From: Flammeovirgaceae bacterium
GTDB taxonomy: Bacteria > Bacteroidota > Bacteroidia > Cytophagales > Cyclobacteriaceae
Assembly: GCA_021299455.1 (NCBI GenBank)
Contig: JAJTGQ010000075.1
Coordinates: 1 to 38,929 of the forward strand
Direction: 5' to 3'
DNA: 38,929 nucleotides
Of the stretch, positions 15,811 through 25,913 are shown piece by piece (within the stretch, counting starts at the first letter, position 1; each line of letters opens with the position of its first letter). The notes beneath the pieces were generated by a model. It was not told the DNA's origin and searched no databases. It saw only the letters and a program-made list of their open reading frames with translations. The position numbers and the translations under genes were made by a program.

Positions 15811-17685
15811 CTACTTCCTCACAATCGGCAACCGCACCACCGAAGGATACTTTTTCGAGTGATGGATTTGTGTGTGTGCTACAACCCCCACTGATTCATC
15901 AAAGTTATTGCCACCGGTATTCATATTGCGCTCAAAGCGGGGAAAGTTACTGCCCGCCACTTCGATGCGCACGCGATGCCCGGCTTCAAAATAATTGCTG
16001 GTAGACATCGGTGACAACTTCACTTTGTATACGTTTCCTTTTTCCATCCATACTTCTTTCTCGTACCCATCGCGATAGCGCGCGCGCTGGATGGTTTCAT
16101 CCAGGTTGTATGCTTTGCCATCGGGATATACGTCAATCAGTTTGATCGTAACGTCTGTGTCTTTTACATCCGATGAGAGATACAGCGTAGATTCAATAAA
16201 CCCGCTTACTTCCATTCCTTCTTTTAACGGCTCGGAAGTATACACCAGAATATCATCGCGCAATTCCATTTGCGATTGATCAAACGCTCCTCCGGTTACA
16301 GCATTTCCTGTGCAACACACGTTGCCTCCATAGGAAGAAACCGGGTTGGCCGGATCGTAGGTGAAGGCATCCGGCTTGTCGCTGGATGGAATCTTCGCCA
16401 CCAAGGTACCATTGCCATTGCGGGTGTTGGCTTTGCCTTCGCTACTCAAAAAGTATTCGGTCATCACCGCCTTGGCAGGTGGCCATGTCTCAGACGTTTG
16501 CCATTTGTTGCTGCCCATGGTAAAGTACTTCACCCGCGCAGTGTTTTTCTTGAAATCATTCTGTTGTCCTTTTAACAGCATGTCAAACCAACCCCACGTG
16601 AGTTCATCGTAATTCAATCGGGCATCGCCCATGCTGCGCTCTCCTACTACTGTGTTTTCGGTGGCGCGTTTGTACGCACAATGTAGCGTGGGGGCAATCA
16701 CCAAATATTGATTGTCGGCTATTTCCTTGTTTGGATTTTTGCGCATCTGATTGAATAAAGTCAGGTTAGGACTGGATGATACATCATACCACGAAACAAA
16801 CCAGTAGGCCGGCACATTCATTGGCATGTTGTCATGGTAGAGTCCGCCTTTGAACCAGGCCGGGTCATTGGGCTTGCGCCTGATCATGTCTTCGTAAACT
16901 CCTTTTTGACCGTTTACATTTTTGATGATGTCTTGCACGGGCAAATGTCGCAACGCCTGTGCCCAATCTACTTTAGGCATTTCAGTAGCCATGTCGTAGA
17001 AGCGCTGCACGCGTACTAAATCCTCCTGCGTAATATCTTTTGGGAAGGTGGGACGAAACGCATCGTTCTGTGTTCCATACAACCAGGACGTGAATAACAT
17101 TTGTTGCGCGCCTCCACGAAACCAATTTCCTTGCTCGTAAAATTCTCCTACCCTACCCACACCTGCACCAAAGCCTTGTGCCACCATAGCGGCCAATGCA
17201 GGATGGTTAAGGGAGGCAACCGCCATCTGCCACTCCGCAGTTGATGAACAACCGATCACACCAATTTTTCCATTCGACCAGGACTGCCTCGACATCCACT
17301 CAAAGGCATCGTAACCATCTGTTGTGGGGGTACCCAGAATGTCCCATTGCCCTTCGGAGAAAAATCTTCCGCGTTCATTTTGTACGACATACGCATAGCC
17401 GCGCTGCACCGCATCATAGGCGGCCTCTAATCCGCGAGTGCGCATTTCACCATCGCCCCACGTATTAAAATTGTACGGTGTTCTCGAAAAAACGATCGGC
17501 ACTTTTGCATCGCCCTTGGGCCGGTAGATGTCGGTGGCCAACTTTATACCATCGCGCATGGGCATCATCACCTTTTGATCGATGATGGCGATGGCTTCTA
17601 ATTTTTTGTAGATGTCAGTCGATTGTTGCGACCAACCTAAATTGAAAGTAGCAACGAACAGGAGTAGCAGGCAGATTTTTCTCAT
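15811..17685 (-). CDS. CocE/NonD family hydrolase (S15-type), exported
   Basis: This 624-residue protein belongs to the X-Pro dipeptidyl-peptidase S15/CocE group of alpha/beta hydrolases. It has a signal peptide (about residues 1-19, ending WSQ). The family start [16 protein letters not shown] is at 41-56 and the nucleophile elbow IGCSSTAEW has S147. A C-terminal jelly-roll ([30 protein letters not shown]) is typical of the group. Substrates in the family are acyl esters, glutaryl groups or X-Pro peptides and cannot be told apart here. A similar gene lies at 28955-30853. The ATG at 17685 starts the leader. Confidence 0.9.
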   Translation of the reverse strand: MRKICLLLLFVATFNLGWSQQSTDIYKKLEAIAIIDQKVMMPMRDGIKLATDIYRPKGDAKVPIVFSRTPYNFNTWGDGEMRTRGLEAAYDAVQRGYAYVVQNERGRFFSEGQWDILGTPTTDGYDAFEWMSRQSWSNGKIGVIGCSSTAEWQMAVASLNHPALAAMVAQGFGAGVGRVGEFYEQGNWFRGGAQQMLFTSWLYGTQNDAFRPTFPKDITQEDLVRVQRFYDMATEMPKVDWAQALRHLPVQDIIKNVNGQKGVYEDMIRRKPNDPAWFKGGLYHDNMPMNVPAYWFVSWYDVSSSPNLTLFNQMRKNPNKEIADNQYLVIAPTLHCAYKRATENTVVGERSMGDARLNYDELTWGWFDMLLKGQQNDFKKNTARVKYFTMGSNKWQTSETWPPAKAVMTEYFLSSEGKANTRNGNGTLVAKIPSSDKPDAFTYDPANPVSSYGGNVCCTGNAVTGGAFDQSQMELRDDILVYTSEPLKEGMEVSGFIESTLYLSSDVKDTDVTIKLIDVYPDGKAYNLDETIQRARYRDGYEKEVWMEKGNVYKVKLSPMSTSNYFEAGHRVRIEVAGSNFPRFERNMNTGGNNFDESVGVVAHTQIHHSKKYPSVVRLPIVRK

Positions 17686-17856
17686 AAGGAGGTGGGTTAT
17701 GGAATTTGTACTTAATGTAGAGGATTAATTGACAATTGCCAATGAACAAATGAGAGAAGGCGCAACGATTAAATGACTAGTTCAATCCGATATATCATCA
17801 GATCGAACGCCATCAAAAAGTCCACTAGCATCGTTCAGTTGTAACTGAGAACGAAT

Positions 17857-17883
17857 GCGGAGTCCCCTATCCGGAGACTCCGC
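17857..17883 (-). terminator. Hairpin after the broken SDR gene
   Basis: GCGGAGTC (17857-17864) and GACTCCGC (17876-17883) form a perfect 8-bp stem, and AACG/CGTT extend it with short bulges. It lies 40 bases after the SDR stop on the minus strand. No strong T-run follows, so it may be a repeat-family hairpin rather than a true terminator. Confidence 0.4.
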
Positions 17884-17922
17884 TAACGTTGAGAAGGAAA
17901 TGCAATATTGATTCGCTGCTTG

Positions 17923-18795
17923 TTAGCCTTGCACTTTCAGCATTTGGTTCATTCCAAAATTCGAATAAACGCCATTCATAATTTGTTCAAGCTGCTGGTT
18001 ATATTCAGTTAGCGGTGTGCCCATTCCCATACTGTCTACAACTGTTCTGAATGGCTTTTCTCCAATGGGCATTTGCAGCACTTCGGCAATGGCATCAGCT
18101 ACATTCTGTGGATTTTGAGCTGGGTTGCTATGCAGTGCTTGTTCAAATCCGGCAAACATCGCCTTGGGGGCATGTAGGAATTCTCCATACTCCGTGTCTC
18201 TCGATTGATCACTTGGCAACAGTAAACTCTCCATAAAAGTAGTGGGGTAGCCGCCCGGTTCGATGATACAGTTTTCAATTCCAAAGCCCGACAGCTCCAC
18301 CCGGTAATTTTCTGCGAGCGCTTCCAATGCCCACTTGCTAGAATTATACGGACCGTAAAAAGGGAGTGCCATTCGTCCTAATAAACTAGAGATGTAAATA
18401 ATCACTCCTGACTTTTGTTTCCTTAAATGGGGTATGGCAGCCCGGTTGATCCGCTGCACCCCAAATACATTAATTTCAAATAATTTTTGGTAATCCGCCA
18501 CCGTAAAATGCTCTTACATGCCGAGCGTTCCAACGCCCGCATTGTTGATAACAATATCCAACCCCTTTAGCAAGTCAACTGCCTTTTGAACTCCATTTTC
18601 TACACTGGTATCATCGGTTACATCAATTTCCACAATTTGTGCACCCAGCCCTTGCAGCTCATCGGCAACGCCCTTGTTTTTGGCATTAATGCCACGCATC
18701 GATGCGGCAACCGAATAGCCCTTCTCCAATAATGTTTTTACGGTAAGTTTTCCAAAACCTCCGCTGGCACCAGTAATTAAAACTTTTTTAGACAT
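17923..18795 (-). pseudogene. SDR family oxidoreductase broken by an in-frame stop
   Basis: The frame encodes a complete short-chain dehydrogenase of about 290 residues, apart from one TAA at 18514-18516. Both parts stay in the same frame, so there is no indel. Before the stop are the NAD(P) motif TGASGGFG and NNAG. After it are the catalytic Ser (YISS) and YxxxK (YNSSK), and a family-like C-terminus. The TAA sits where related proteins have a Gln (GM-Q-EHFT), consistent with CAA to TAA. A GTG at 18501 could in theory start the second part, but it would lack the cofactor fold. Either a recent pseudogene, a sequencing error, or a rare read-through. Confidence 0.85.
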
Positions 18796-18974
18796 AATAG
18801 TTTTGTTTATAGTTATTCAAAATAGAACAGTTAAAGATATGTGTTTAACCACACTAGTTAAAAACCAGTTCCCTGGTAACACGAATGTTAACAATTATTT
18901 CATCAAGGTAATCTCAGGCTGTTTTATTGCTTCCGCCAAATCTGCTAAGCCAAAACGAAACTAATGGATAGAGC

Positions 18975-19448
18975 TTATTTTTGATACTCAATTTTAGTGA
19001 TGCGCCAGACAAACTCCCGGGTAGGAGTTTTCACAATCGCCTCCTCTCCTACTTCTTTTTTCAGCAGTGCCTGTGCCATGGGCGAATCCATCGAGATGTA
19101 ATCTTTCGCACCGATCAATTCTTCACCACCTACAATACGGAAGCGGTTTTTCATGCCACTATTGTTTTCAATTTCAACCCAGGCCCCAAACATTACCTTC
19201 CCTTCCTGATAGGGTGAATAGGTCACTACTTTCAGGTCGTCAATGCATTTGCGCAAATACAGGATGCGTTTGTCAATTTCGCGTAAGCGTTTTTTATTGT
19301 AATGATAATCTGCGTTTTCGGAACGATCGCCCAGGCTTGCCGCCCAGTTCACTTTCTGTGTAGTGTCGGGTCGCTCCACCCGCCACAGGTGATCGAGCTC
19401 CGCTTTCAACTTTTCTAAACCTTCAGGGGTAATAAGTAGTGTTTTCAT
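18975..19448 (-). CDS. greB: Transcript cleavage factor GreB, copy 1
   Basis: GreB rescues backtracked RNA polymerase by stimulating cleavage of the RNA 3' end. The 157 residues match GreB from end to end: MKTLLITPEG at the start, WAASLGDRSENADYHYNKKR at the coiled-coil tip (acidic tip residues D41 and E44), then GKVMFGAWVEIEN and DYISMDSPMAQALLKK. It differs from the second copy (24190-24663) at about six positions. The gene follows the truncated oxidoreductase gene by 30 bases, as in the other copy, so the pair is probably one operon. Confidence 0.93.
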   Translation of the reverse strand: MKTLLITPEGLEKLKAELDHLWRVERPDTTQKVNWAASLGDRSENADYHYNKKRLREIDKRILYLRKCIDDLKVVTYSPYQEGKVMFGAWVEIENNSGMKNRFRIVGGEELIGAKDYISMDSPMAQALLKKEVGEEAIVKTPTREFVWRITKIEYQK

Positions 19449-19478
19449 ACAATTATCACCGCTCTCAGAAATAAAAAC

Positions 19479-20462
19479 TCATTTGATCAAGACCGTCTGC
19501 CCCATTCTTGCAGACTTTTTTGCTGCATCCAGAATTTCCATCACTACCATGTTGTTTTCCAACGAGGAAAGATCGGATGGTGGCGGGGAAATCTCTTTGC
19601 GAATGACTGCTGCAAGAAATGAAAATGGATCGTTATACGGGGCCGGTCGTTCTGCCAATGTGCGCTTTGTTTCCTGATACCCATCGTAGCCCACGGCCTT
19701 TCGCATGCGCAGGTCATTCCGGTTGTCGGCATACGCGACCCCCGTGGTACCGTACAACTCCATATCTTTTCTTCCGATCGGCCAATTCCACGAAGCTTGT
19801 ATGGTGGTTTTAGCATTGGCGCCATAGCAGCCAAAATCGGTAATCGCCCCTCCTCCATTTTTTACTGGATCAATTAGCCATTCCAAAAATTCTTTATTGA
19901 CACCAATCTTTAATGGGCCGCGGTGCCCATCTCTAATCACGAGCTGACTAATAGAGCCAATGCTATCTTGCTTTAGCAAATCGCGTGTAGCATGTACGGT
20001 CGGGTACCAGGTGGTTTCATAATTGGTCAGCAGATGAATCTTATACTTTTTTGCGAGCGCTTGCATTTTGCGGGCATGCTCGAGACTCACAGCAAGCGGT
20101 TTTTCAACCATTACATGAATACCCAGTGGTGCACACTTTTCTACGATTGTCAGATGCTCGTAAATGGTGCCAAAGGCAGTTACAGCTTCCGGTTTTACTT
20201 TAGCAATCATTTCTTCCATTGAAGAAAAAACTAAATCCATGGAAAGGCCATGCTGTTGCGTATAGCGAAGAGCCAACTCTTTGTTGGTTTCCACTATGCC
20301 AACTAGCGTAATGAAATCATCTTTAGGCCGACCTAAGATCCAGTGAACGTGAGTGTGTGTTAACCCAACAACTCCCACGCGCAAAGGTGTGCGCTGCCCT
20401 TGGGCGTGAAAAGTGATCAATAAACAAAAGAGCAGAAAGAACAGAATTGATTTCTTATACAT
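19479..20462 (-). CDS. Gfo/Idh/MocA oxidoreductase, copy 1, internally deleted
   Basis: This is a NAD(P)-dependent oxidoreductase-like protein with a signal peptide (residues 1-23, ending AQGQ). The Rossmann part has GVVGLTHTHVHW and the family lysine in VEKPLA (EKP at 120-122). Against its paralogue at 24692-25795 it lacks 41 residues after DFGCYGAN, because exactly 123 bases are missing near 19814. The reading frame is kept at 327 residues. The lost segment is part of the C-terminal sheet, so activity is doubtful. I chose the ATG at 20462, not the longer frame from 20588, because the paralogue starts at this leader. Confidence 0.8.
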   Translation of the reverse strand: MYKKSILFFLLFCLLITFHAQGQRTPLRVGVVGLTHTHVHWILGRPKDDFITLVGIVETNKELALRYTQQHGLSMDLVFSSMEEMIAKVKPEAVTAFGTIYEHLTIVEKCAPLGIHVMVEKPLAVSLEHARKMQALAKKYKIHLLTNYETTWYPTVHATRDLLKQDSIGSISQLVIRDGHRGPLKIGVNKEFLEWLIDPVKNGGGAITDFGCYGANAKTTIQASWNWPIGRKDMELYGTTGVAYADNRNDLRMRKAVGYDGYQETKRTLAERPAPYNDPFSFLAAVIRKEISPPPSDLSSLENNMVVMEILDAAKKSARMGQTVLIK

Positions 20463-20600
20463 TGTGCTTTGAGGATCCTTAAAGATACACAAAGCAGATC
20501 TTTGTCGAAAACGAGATCTTCCGGGTACGTTTCTCCTGCTACGGAACAAAAACTGTTCAGTCACGTTTCCGTTCCTTTTATTGGGCACACGAGCCTTTTG

Positions 20601-23600
20601 TTATTCTTTAGGAAACACTATTTCAACCTTCGTTCCTACTCCACTTTTACTTGTAAGTGAGATAGAAGCACCTAACGCATCTACCTGACTTTTTATTAAA
20701 TACAATCCCAGTCCCTTTCCCTCAGTGTGCGTGTTAAACCGTTGAAATGGTTGAAACAATTTATCAGCATACTTTTCTGAATCAAAGCCTAGCCCATTGT
20801 CCTCAAAAATCAATCGATATACGTTTTCTCCTTCGGTAAAAAGTAATGTAACGATGGAAGGTTGGGTTTGGGCCTTATACTTAATGGCATTCGAAAACAA
20901 ATTGGTCAAGATGCTGTCAAAATAGGGAAGTATTGTGGTGAAGCTGGCAACTTCTGTTTGAACGTTGACAATGATCCCAGACTCTTCAATCTCGTGTTTA
21001 AATCGATTCTTAATACCGTCTATAAACCCCAAAATTTGAATGTTCACTTTTTCAGCATGCGTATTGTTTTGAACGTATAGTATTTGATTTAAATCTCGTA
21101 TAATTTCATCCAGCCCTCTGGCGGCTTCAACCGTTTTGGTTAATATCGTCAGGTTGGTTTTATCGGATAAATCTTTTTGATTAAAGATATTTGCTAAACC
21201 CATTATTCGCGCAACGGGCGAGCGTAAGTTATGTGCAACAATAAAACTAAATTGTTCAAGTCTTTGAAACTGTTTCTTTAATTCGTCATAGCTTCTGCCT
21301 AATTCTATTGTTTTATCCTTCACAGTCAACTCAAGCTTACGATTATGGTTTTCTATGATATCTCTTTGCGCAAGTATCTCCTCGTGCTGCGAAATCAACT
21401 CTTCGTTTTGCGTGGCAATTTCCTCGGTTCGATTTTGAACGGCTGCTTCAAGCTTTAGATTGATGGCCATGAGTCGTCTACTATTCCATTGAATACCAAA
21501 TACAAAACTGGAAACAAAAGCCAACAGATAACCGGCATACGCCCACCATGTTCTATACCAAGGGGGTAAAATCAAAAACGAAAAACTTTTATCACCTGGG
21601 CTAACCATATTCGTTTGCATATTGCGGGCACGCACCTTAAAAGTGTATTTGCCTTCATGCAAATTCTTATAAGTAGCCGAAGTGTTGTAGGTCCAGGTAC
21701 TCCATTCATTATCTTCCCCTTCCAAAATGTATTGATAACTTATTTCGGAGTTCGCAGCAATCCCAACGATTTTAAATTCAAAGTTAAGCTGATTATGTGC
21801 ATAGGGTAAGGTCAAATCAACAGGCAACGGATTGAAGGGTGTAATGTTGGTGAACGAGACTCCACTCATTCTTTTTTGAAGGATCGTTCTTTCCTTTTCC
21901 GGTAGTACTCTACCATGGGAAAATATTTCCTGGAAAGCGCGGGTCAAGGAATCCGTGGAGATGCCCGACTGTAGAGAATACCAAGAAAAAAAATCTTCTC
22001 CTGGAATAACTTTTTGGATGGCCACTTCAGGCTTTCGCACGCTTCTTCGCACTGCGTTAAGATCGAAGCGTACTAGGCCTGATTTTACGGCACGTGTTGC
22101 TACCCAAACAACCCCATCCTGATCGACCATCAATGCATTTGCCCCCACTCCTGAAATAGCACCAATTTGGTAACCTGTCGAAGAATTGAATTCTTCAAAT
22201 ACTGGTGTGTACGCACTCAGTTCTTTGTTTGAAAGTATGTTGGCTGCCGAAATTACCGGTACACTATCCGCGTTCGAAACGAATTTGAAAAGTACAAAAA
22301 GCCCAGCGTTGGTACCCATAACCAACTCACCATTTGCCGTAAACAACAACTCGTGAATTACGTTTGTACCCCACTCTTTACCCAAAGAAAAATGAAGGAA
22401 ATTTTTTCCATCAAAGCGGCTGAGCCCCCGATGTGTACCCACCCACAAATTGCCGTGTTCATCAGAGACTATGCCAAGAACCTTATTGCTGGGAAGCCCG
22501 TGCGCATCGGTGTAGGTAATGAATTTTTCTCCATTGAGATAACTCACTCCGCCCCCATTGGTTCCCACCCATAAATTTCCTCTGGCATCCTCAGTTATGC
22601 AACTCACTTCTTTCATAGGCAAGCCAGATTCACTTGAAAAGTTTTGTATGTATTTACCATCGTATCGGCTCAGGCCCGGTTCCGTATAGCTTATCCACAT
22701 TCCCCCCTTTTTGTCCTCATAGATTGCTACGATGTCGTTGGCAATCAAACCATCTCTGTTGGTAATGGTTGTGAATGATTCTCCATCGAATTTACACAAG
22801 CCACCATCCAGAGTGCCAATCCAAAGAATATCATCGCGACTCTTATAAAGGGTTAAAATCACATCGGAGGGCAGACCGTCACTTCGATTAAATGTTTTAA
22901 ACGACTGGCCATTGTAGCTAACTAATCCGTCTTCAGTGCCAATCCATAAGTCACGTGTTTTTTTGTTTTCAACAACGGCTCTAATTTTACTTAGCGATGG
23001 GTGATCTAACCGTGTGAAATTCATAGTTTCTCTACTGGAGAATAAACTTACCCCGCCACCGTTGTAGGATGCGATCCACAAATTGCCGTCATGATCTACC
23101 GATAGGCTGGCAAGCTCATTTGTTGGAAGTCCATTTTCAGTAGTGTAGTTTGTAAACAGCGAACCATCATAGCTGCTCAAGCCCCCAGATGTAGCAAACC
23201 AAAGAACACCTTTATCGTCTTGGGCAATTGACCATACATCATTGTGTGCGAGTCCATCCTTTTGGGTGAATGTTTCAAAGGATAGCCCGTCAAAGCGGGT
23301 AACACCGCCTTGATACCCTCCTATCCACAAGTTGCCTGTGCGATCCTCAAAAAGCGTCATGATTTTATCCGCTTCAAGCCCCTGCGCCTTTGTATAATTC
23401 GTAAATGAGTTACCGTCATAGCGACTCAAACCACGATCGGAACCAATCCAAATATTACCTTTTTTATCAACTACGGTTGCATTTATTGCTGTGTTGATTA
23501 GCGGATTCTCTGAACCCGGATTCGTAAACCGTTGACCATCGTATTGAGCTACTCCTTTGACTGTTCCAAACCATAGGTGGCCATTTTTGTCCTCAGAAAT

Positions 23601-24014
23601 AGATCTGATAGTTTTAAAATCGCGCCCCTCGAATTCAAAAAAATTGGTAATCGATTTGCCATCAAAACGGCTAATGCCGTTATACGTTCCAAACCAAAAA
23701 ATGCCGTTTCGATCTTCAAATATTGAGGTAACAACATCATTTGAGAGTCCATTCAAGGTGCTAATTTCAAAAAAATTCTTTCCGTCATAACAGCTCACTC
23801 CACCACCTGTGGTACCAAGCCATAAATTACCTTTTCTATCTATGTAGCTGCATTCAAAAGCATCCAACGGAAGGCCGTCTTCGGTTGAAAAATTTTTAAA
23901 GTTGGAGCGCCCTTGTAGATTTGGGGGCGATTTGAATTTCTCTTTTGAAGAGACCAAGCTTTGCTGTGCGAAACAAACCGTTGTTAAAAACAAAAACGAA
24001 CAAAGCAATTTCAA
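20601..24014 (-). CDS. Reg_prop/Y_Y_Y sensor histidine kinase
   Basis: This 1137-residue membrane sensor kinase has a signal peptide (about 1-17), then over a dozen Reg_prop beta-propeller repeats of the type GNLWxGT...GLSRYDG forming a periplasmic sensor, then a Y_Y_Y domain, one membrane segment (near WWAYAGYLLAFVSSFVFG) and a coiled coil. The kinase core shows the H-box AHNLRSPVARI with H928, N1042 in NLFSNAIKYK, and the ATP-lid motifs DNGLGFD (1072-1078) and GKGLGL (about 1099). Unlike hybrid HTCS proteins of the phylum it has no receiver or HTH domain, so its response regulator must be elsewhere. It sits between the two greB/oxidoreductase copies. Confidence 0.92.
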   Translation of the reverse strand: MKLLCSFLFLTTVCFAQQSLVSSKEKFKSPPNLQGRSNFKNFSTEDGLPLDAFECSYIDRKGNLWLGTTGGGVSCYDGKNFFEISTLNGLSNDVVTSIFEDRNGIFWFGTYNGISRFDGKSITNFFEFEGRDFKTIRSISEDKNGHLWFGTVKGVAQYDGQRFTNPGSENPLINTAINATVVDKKGNIWIGSDRGLSRYDGNSFTNYTKAQGLEADKIMTLFEDRTGNLWIGGYQGGVTRFDGLSFETFTQKDGLAHNDVWSIAQDDKGVLWFATSGGLSSYDGSLFTNYTTENGLPTNELASLSVDHDGNLWIASYNGGGVSLFSSRETMNFTRLDHPSLSKIRAVVENKKTRDLWIGTEDGLVSYNGQSFKTFNRSDGLPSDVILTLYKSRDDILWIGTLDGGLCKFDGESFTTITNRDGLIANDIVAIYEDKKGGMWISYTEPGLSRYDGKYIQNFSSESGLPMKEVSCITEDARGNLWVGTNGGGVSYLNGEKFITYTDAHGLPSNKVLGIVSDEHGNLWVGTHRGLSRFDGKNFLHFSLGKEWGTNVIHELLFTANGELVMGTNAGLFVLFKFVSNADSVPVISAANILSNKELSAYTPVFEEFNSSTGYQIGAISGVGANALMVDQDGVVWVATRAVKSGLVRFDLNAVRRSVRKPEVAIQKVIPGEDFFSWYSLQSGISTDSLTRAFQEIFSHGRVLPEKERTILQKRMSGVSFTNITPFNPLPVDLTLPYAHNQLNFEFKIVGIAANSEISYQYILEGEDNEWSTWTYNTSATYKNLHEGKYTFKVRARNMQTNMVSPGDKSFSFLILPPWYRTWWAYAGYLLAFVSSFVFGIQWNSRRLMAINLKLEAAVQNRTEEIATQNEELISQHEEILAQRDIIENHNRKLELTVKDKTIELGRSYDELKKQFQRLEQFSFIVAHNLRSPVARIMGLANIFNQKDLSDKTNLTILTKTVEAARGLDEIIRDLNQILYVQNNTHAEKVNIQILGFIDGIKNRFKHEIEESGIIVNVQTEVASFTTILPYFDSILTNLFSNAIKYKAQTQPSIVTLLFTEGENVYRLIFEDNGLGFDSEKYADKLFQPFQRFNTHTEGKGLGLYLIKSQVDALGASISLTSKSGVGTKVEIVFPKE

Positions 24015-24189
24015 TTTACTAACAAATTTGGTTAATGCTAATTTTGCACTTGGTTCAATATAACCAAACGGAAGAAGGATAAATTTTGGTTTAGCGTAAA
24101 TATAAGAAACCGATTTGAATTTTGTACTGTTAAACTGAAACGGAAGTAGGCGCTAAGCTGAAGCAACCCCAGCCTTCAGGCTTGAAAAA

Positions 24190-24663
24190 CTACTTCTGAT
24201 ACTCAACTTTAGTGATACGCCACACAAACTCCCGTGTAGGGGTTTTCACAATCGCCTCCTCTCCTACCACTTTTTTTAGCAATGCCTGTGCCATGGGCGA
24301 ATCCATCGAGATGTAATCTTTCGTGCCGATCAGTTCTTCGCCACCTACAATGCGGAAGCGGTTTTTCATACCACTACTGTTTTCAATTTCAACCCAGGCC
24401 CCAAACATCACCTTCCCTTCCTGATAGGGTGCATAAGTTACCACTTTCAGGTCGTCAATGCATTTGCGCAAATAGAGGATACGCTTGTCAATTTCGCGTA
24501 GGCGTTTTTTGTTGTAATGGTAGTCTGCGTTCTCAGAACGATCGCCCAGACTTGCCGCCCAGTTCACTTTTTGCGTGGTGTCGGGACGCTCCACCCGCCA
24601 TAGGTGATCGAGCTCAGCTTTCAATTTATCCAAACCCTCAGGGGTGATCAGTAGTGTTTTCAT
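24190..24663 (-). CDS. greB: Transcript cleavage factor GreB, copy 2
   Basis: This is nearly identical to the copy at 18975-19448 (about 151 of 157 residues). It keeps the tip acids in GDRSENADY and the C-terminal FKBP-like domain. E131 of copy 1 is V here. The ATG at 24663 is preferred to an upstream in-frame start at 24690 because both copies align from MKTLL. It lies 28 bases after the full-length oxidoreductase gene, the same pairing as copy 1. Confidence 0.93.
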   Translation of the reverse strand: MKTLLITPEGLDKLKAELDHLWRVERPDTTQKVNWAASLGDRSENADYHYNKKRLREIDKRILYLRKCIDDLKVVTYAPYQEGKVMFGAWVEIENSSGMKNRFRIVGGEELIGTKDYISMDSPMAQALLKKVVGEEAIVKTPTREFVWRITKVEYQK

Positions 24664-24691
24664 AATCATCAACGCTCTCTGAATTAACAAC

Positions 24692-25795
24692 TCATTTAAT
24701 CAAGACCGTCTGCCCCTTTCTTGCAGACTTTTTTGCTGCATCCAGAATCTCCATCACTATCATGTTGTTTTCCAAAGAGGAAAGATCGTATGGTGGCGGG
24801 GAAATCTCTTTGCGAATGACTGCTGCAAGAAATGAAAATGGATCGTTATACGGAGCCGGTTGCTCTGCCAATGTGCGCTTTGTTTCCTGATACCCATCGT
24901 AGCCCACTGCCTTTCGCATGCGCAAATCATTCCGGTTGTCGGCATACACAACCCCTATAGTTCCGTATAACTCCATGTCTTTTCTTCCGATCGGCCAATT
25001 CCAGGAAGCTTGTATCGTGGTTTTAGCATGCGGATAGGTGAGCAGTATAGTAGCTTCATCATCCACGTCAGGATTATTTTCTTTCTGCAATTGTTGGGTG
25101 ACAGCAGTGACAGAAAGGGGTTTTTGTCCTTCCATCATCCACGTAGAGATATTGGCGCCATAGCACCCAAAATCGGTAATCGCACCTCCTCCATTTTTAA
25201 CTGGATCAATAAGCCACTCCAAAAATTCTTTATTGACCCCAATCTTTAGGGGGCCGCGGTGCCCGTCTCTAATCACGAGCTGACTAATCGAACCAATGCT
25301 ATCTCTCTTAAGCAAATCGCGTGCAGCATGTACGGTCGGGTACCAGGTGGTTTCATAATTCGTCAATAGATGAATCTTATACTTTTTTGCGAGTGCTTGC
25401 ATTTTGCGTGCATGTTCGAGGCTAACTGCCAATGGTTTCTCCACCATTACGTGAATGCCCAAAGGTGCACACTTTTCTACGATCGCCAGATGCTCGTAAA
25501 TAGTGCCAAAAGCAGTTACCGCATCCGGCCTTGCTTTAGCTATCATTTCTTCCATTGTAGAAAAAACCAAATCCATCGAAAGGCCATGCTGTTGCGTATA
25601 GCGAAGAGCCAGTTCTTTATTGGTTTCTACGATGCCAACAAGGGTGATAAAATCGTCTTTAGGCCGGCCTAAGATCCAGTGAACATGCGTGTGTGTTAAC
25701 CCAACAACGCCCACGCGCAAAGGTGTGCGCTGCCCATGGGCGTGAAAAGTGATTAATAAACAAAAGAGAAGGAACAGAATTGATTTCGTATACAT
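24692..25795 (-). CDS. Gfo/Idh/MocA family oxidoreductase, copy 2, full length
   Basis: The 367-residue protein is exported (signal peptide about 1-22, ending HAHGQ). The Rossmann domain carries GVVGLTHTHVHWIL, the catalytic-type lysine is in MVEKPLA (119-121), and GGGAITDFGCYGAN lies at the substrate-domain entry. It retains the 41-residue segment that copy 1 lost (bases 25030-25152). The substrate is unknown; the family covers sugar and inositol dehydrogenases. The strict pairing with greB in both copies suggests co-transcription rather than a known shared pathway. Confidence 0.88.
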   Translation of the reverse strand: MYTKSILFLLFCLLITFHAHGQRTPLRVGVVGLTHTHVHWILGRPKDDFITLVGIVETNKELALRYTQQHGLSMDLVFSTMEEMIAKARPDAVTAFGTIYEHLAIVEKCAPLGIHVMVEKPLAVSLEHARKMQALAKKYKIHLLTNYETTWYPTVHAARDLLKRDSIGSISQLVIRDGHRGPLKIGVNKEFLEWLIDPVKNGGGAITDFGCYGANISTWMMEGQKPLSVTAVTQQLQKENNPDVDDEATILLTYPHAKTTIQASWNWPIGRKDMELYGTIGVVYADNRNDLRMRKAVGYDGYQETKRTLAEQPAPYNDPFSFLAAVIRKEISPPPYDLSSLENNMIVMEILDAAKKSARKGQTVLIK

Positions 25796-25913
25796 AGTGT
25801 CTTGAGTATGCTTAAAGATACAAAACGCTGGTCCTTGTCAAAATTGAATTGCCTCGGAAATTAATTCTTCACCAACCAAAGCCGGCTGATTCCAGTATTG
25901 TTAATTTTACAGG

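Noticed and set aside
17923-18795. Two separate small SDR genes
   Set aside because: The two frames are the same frame divided by one TAA, and each alone lacks half of the fold.
20463-20588. Longer N-terminus of the first Gfo/Idh/MocA copy
   Set aside because: The extra 42 codons precede a clear signal peptide that aligns with the start of the second copy.
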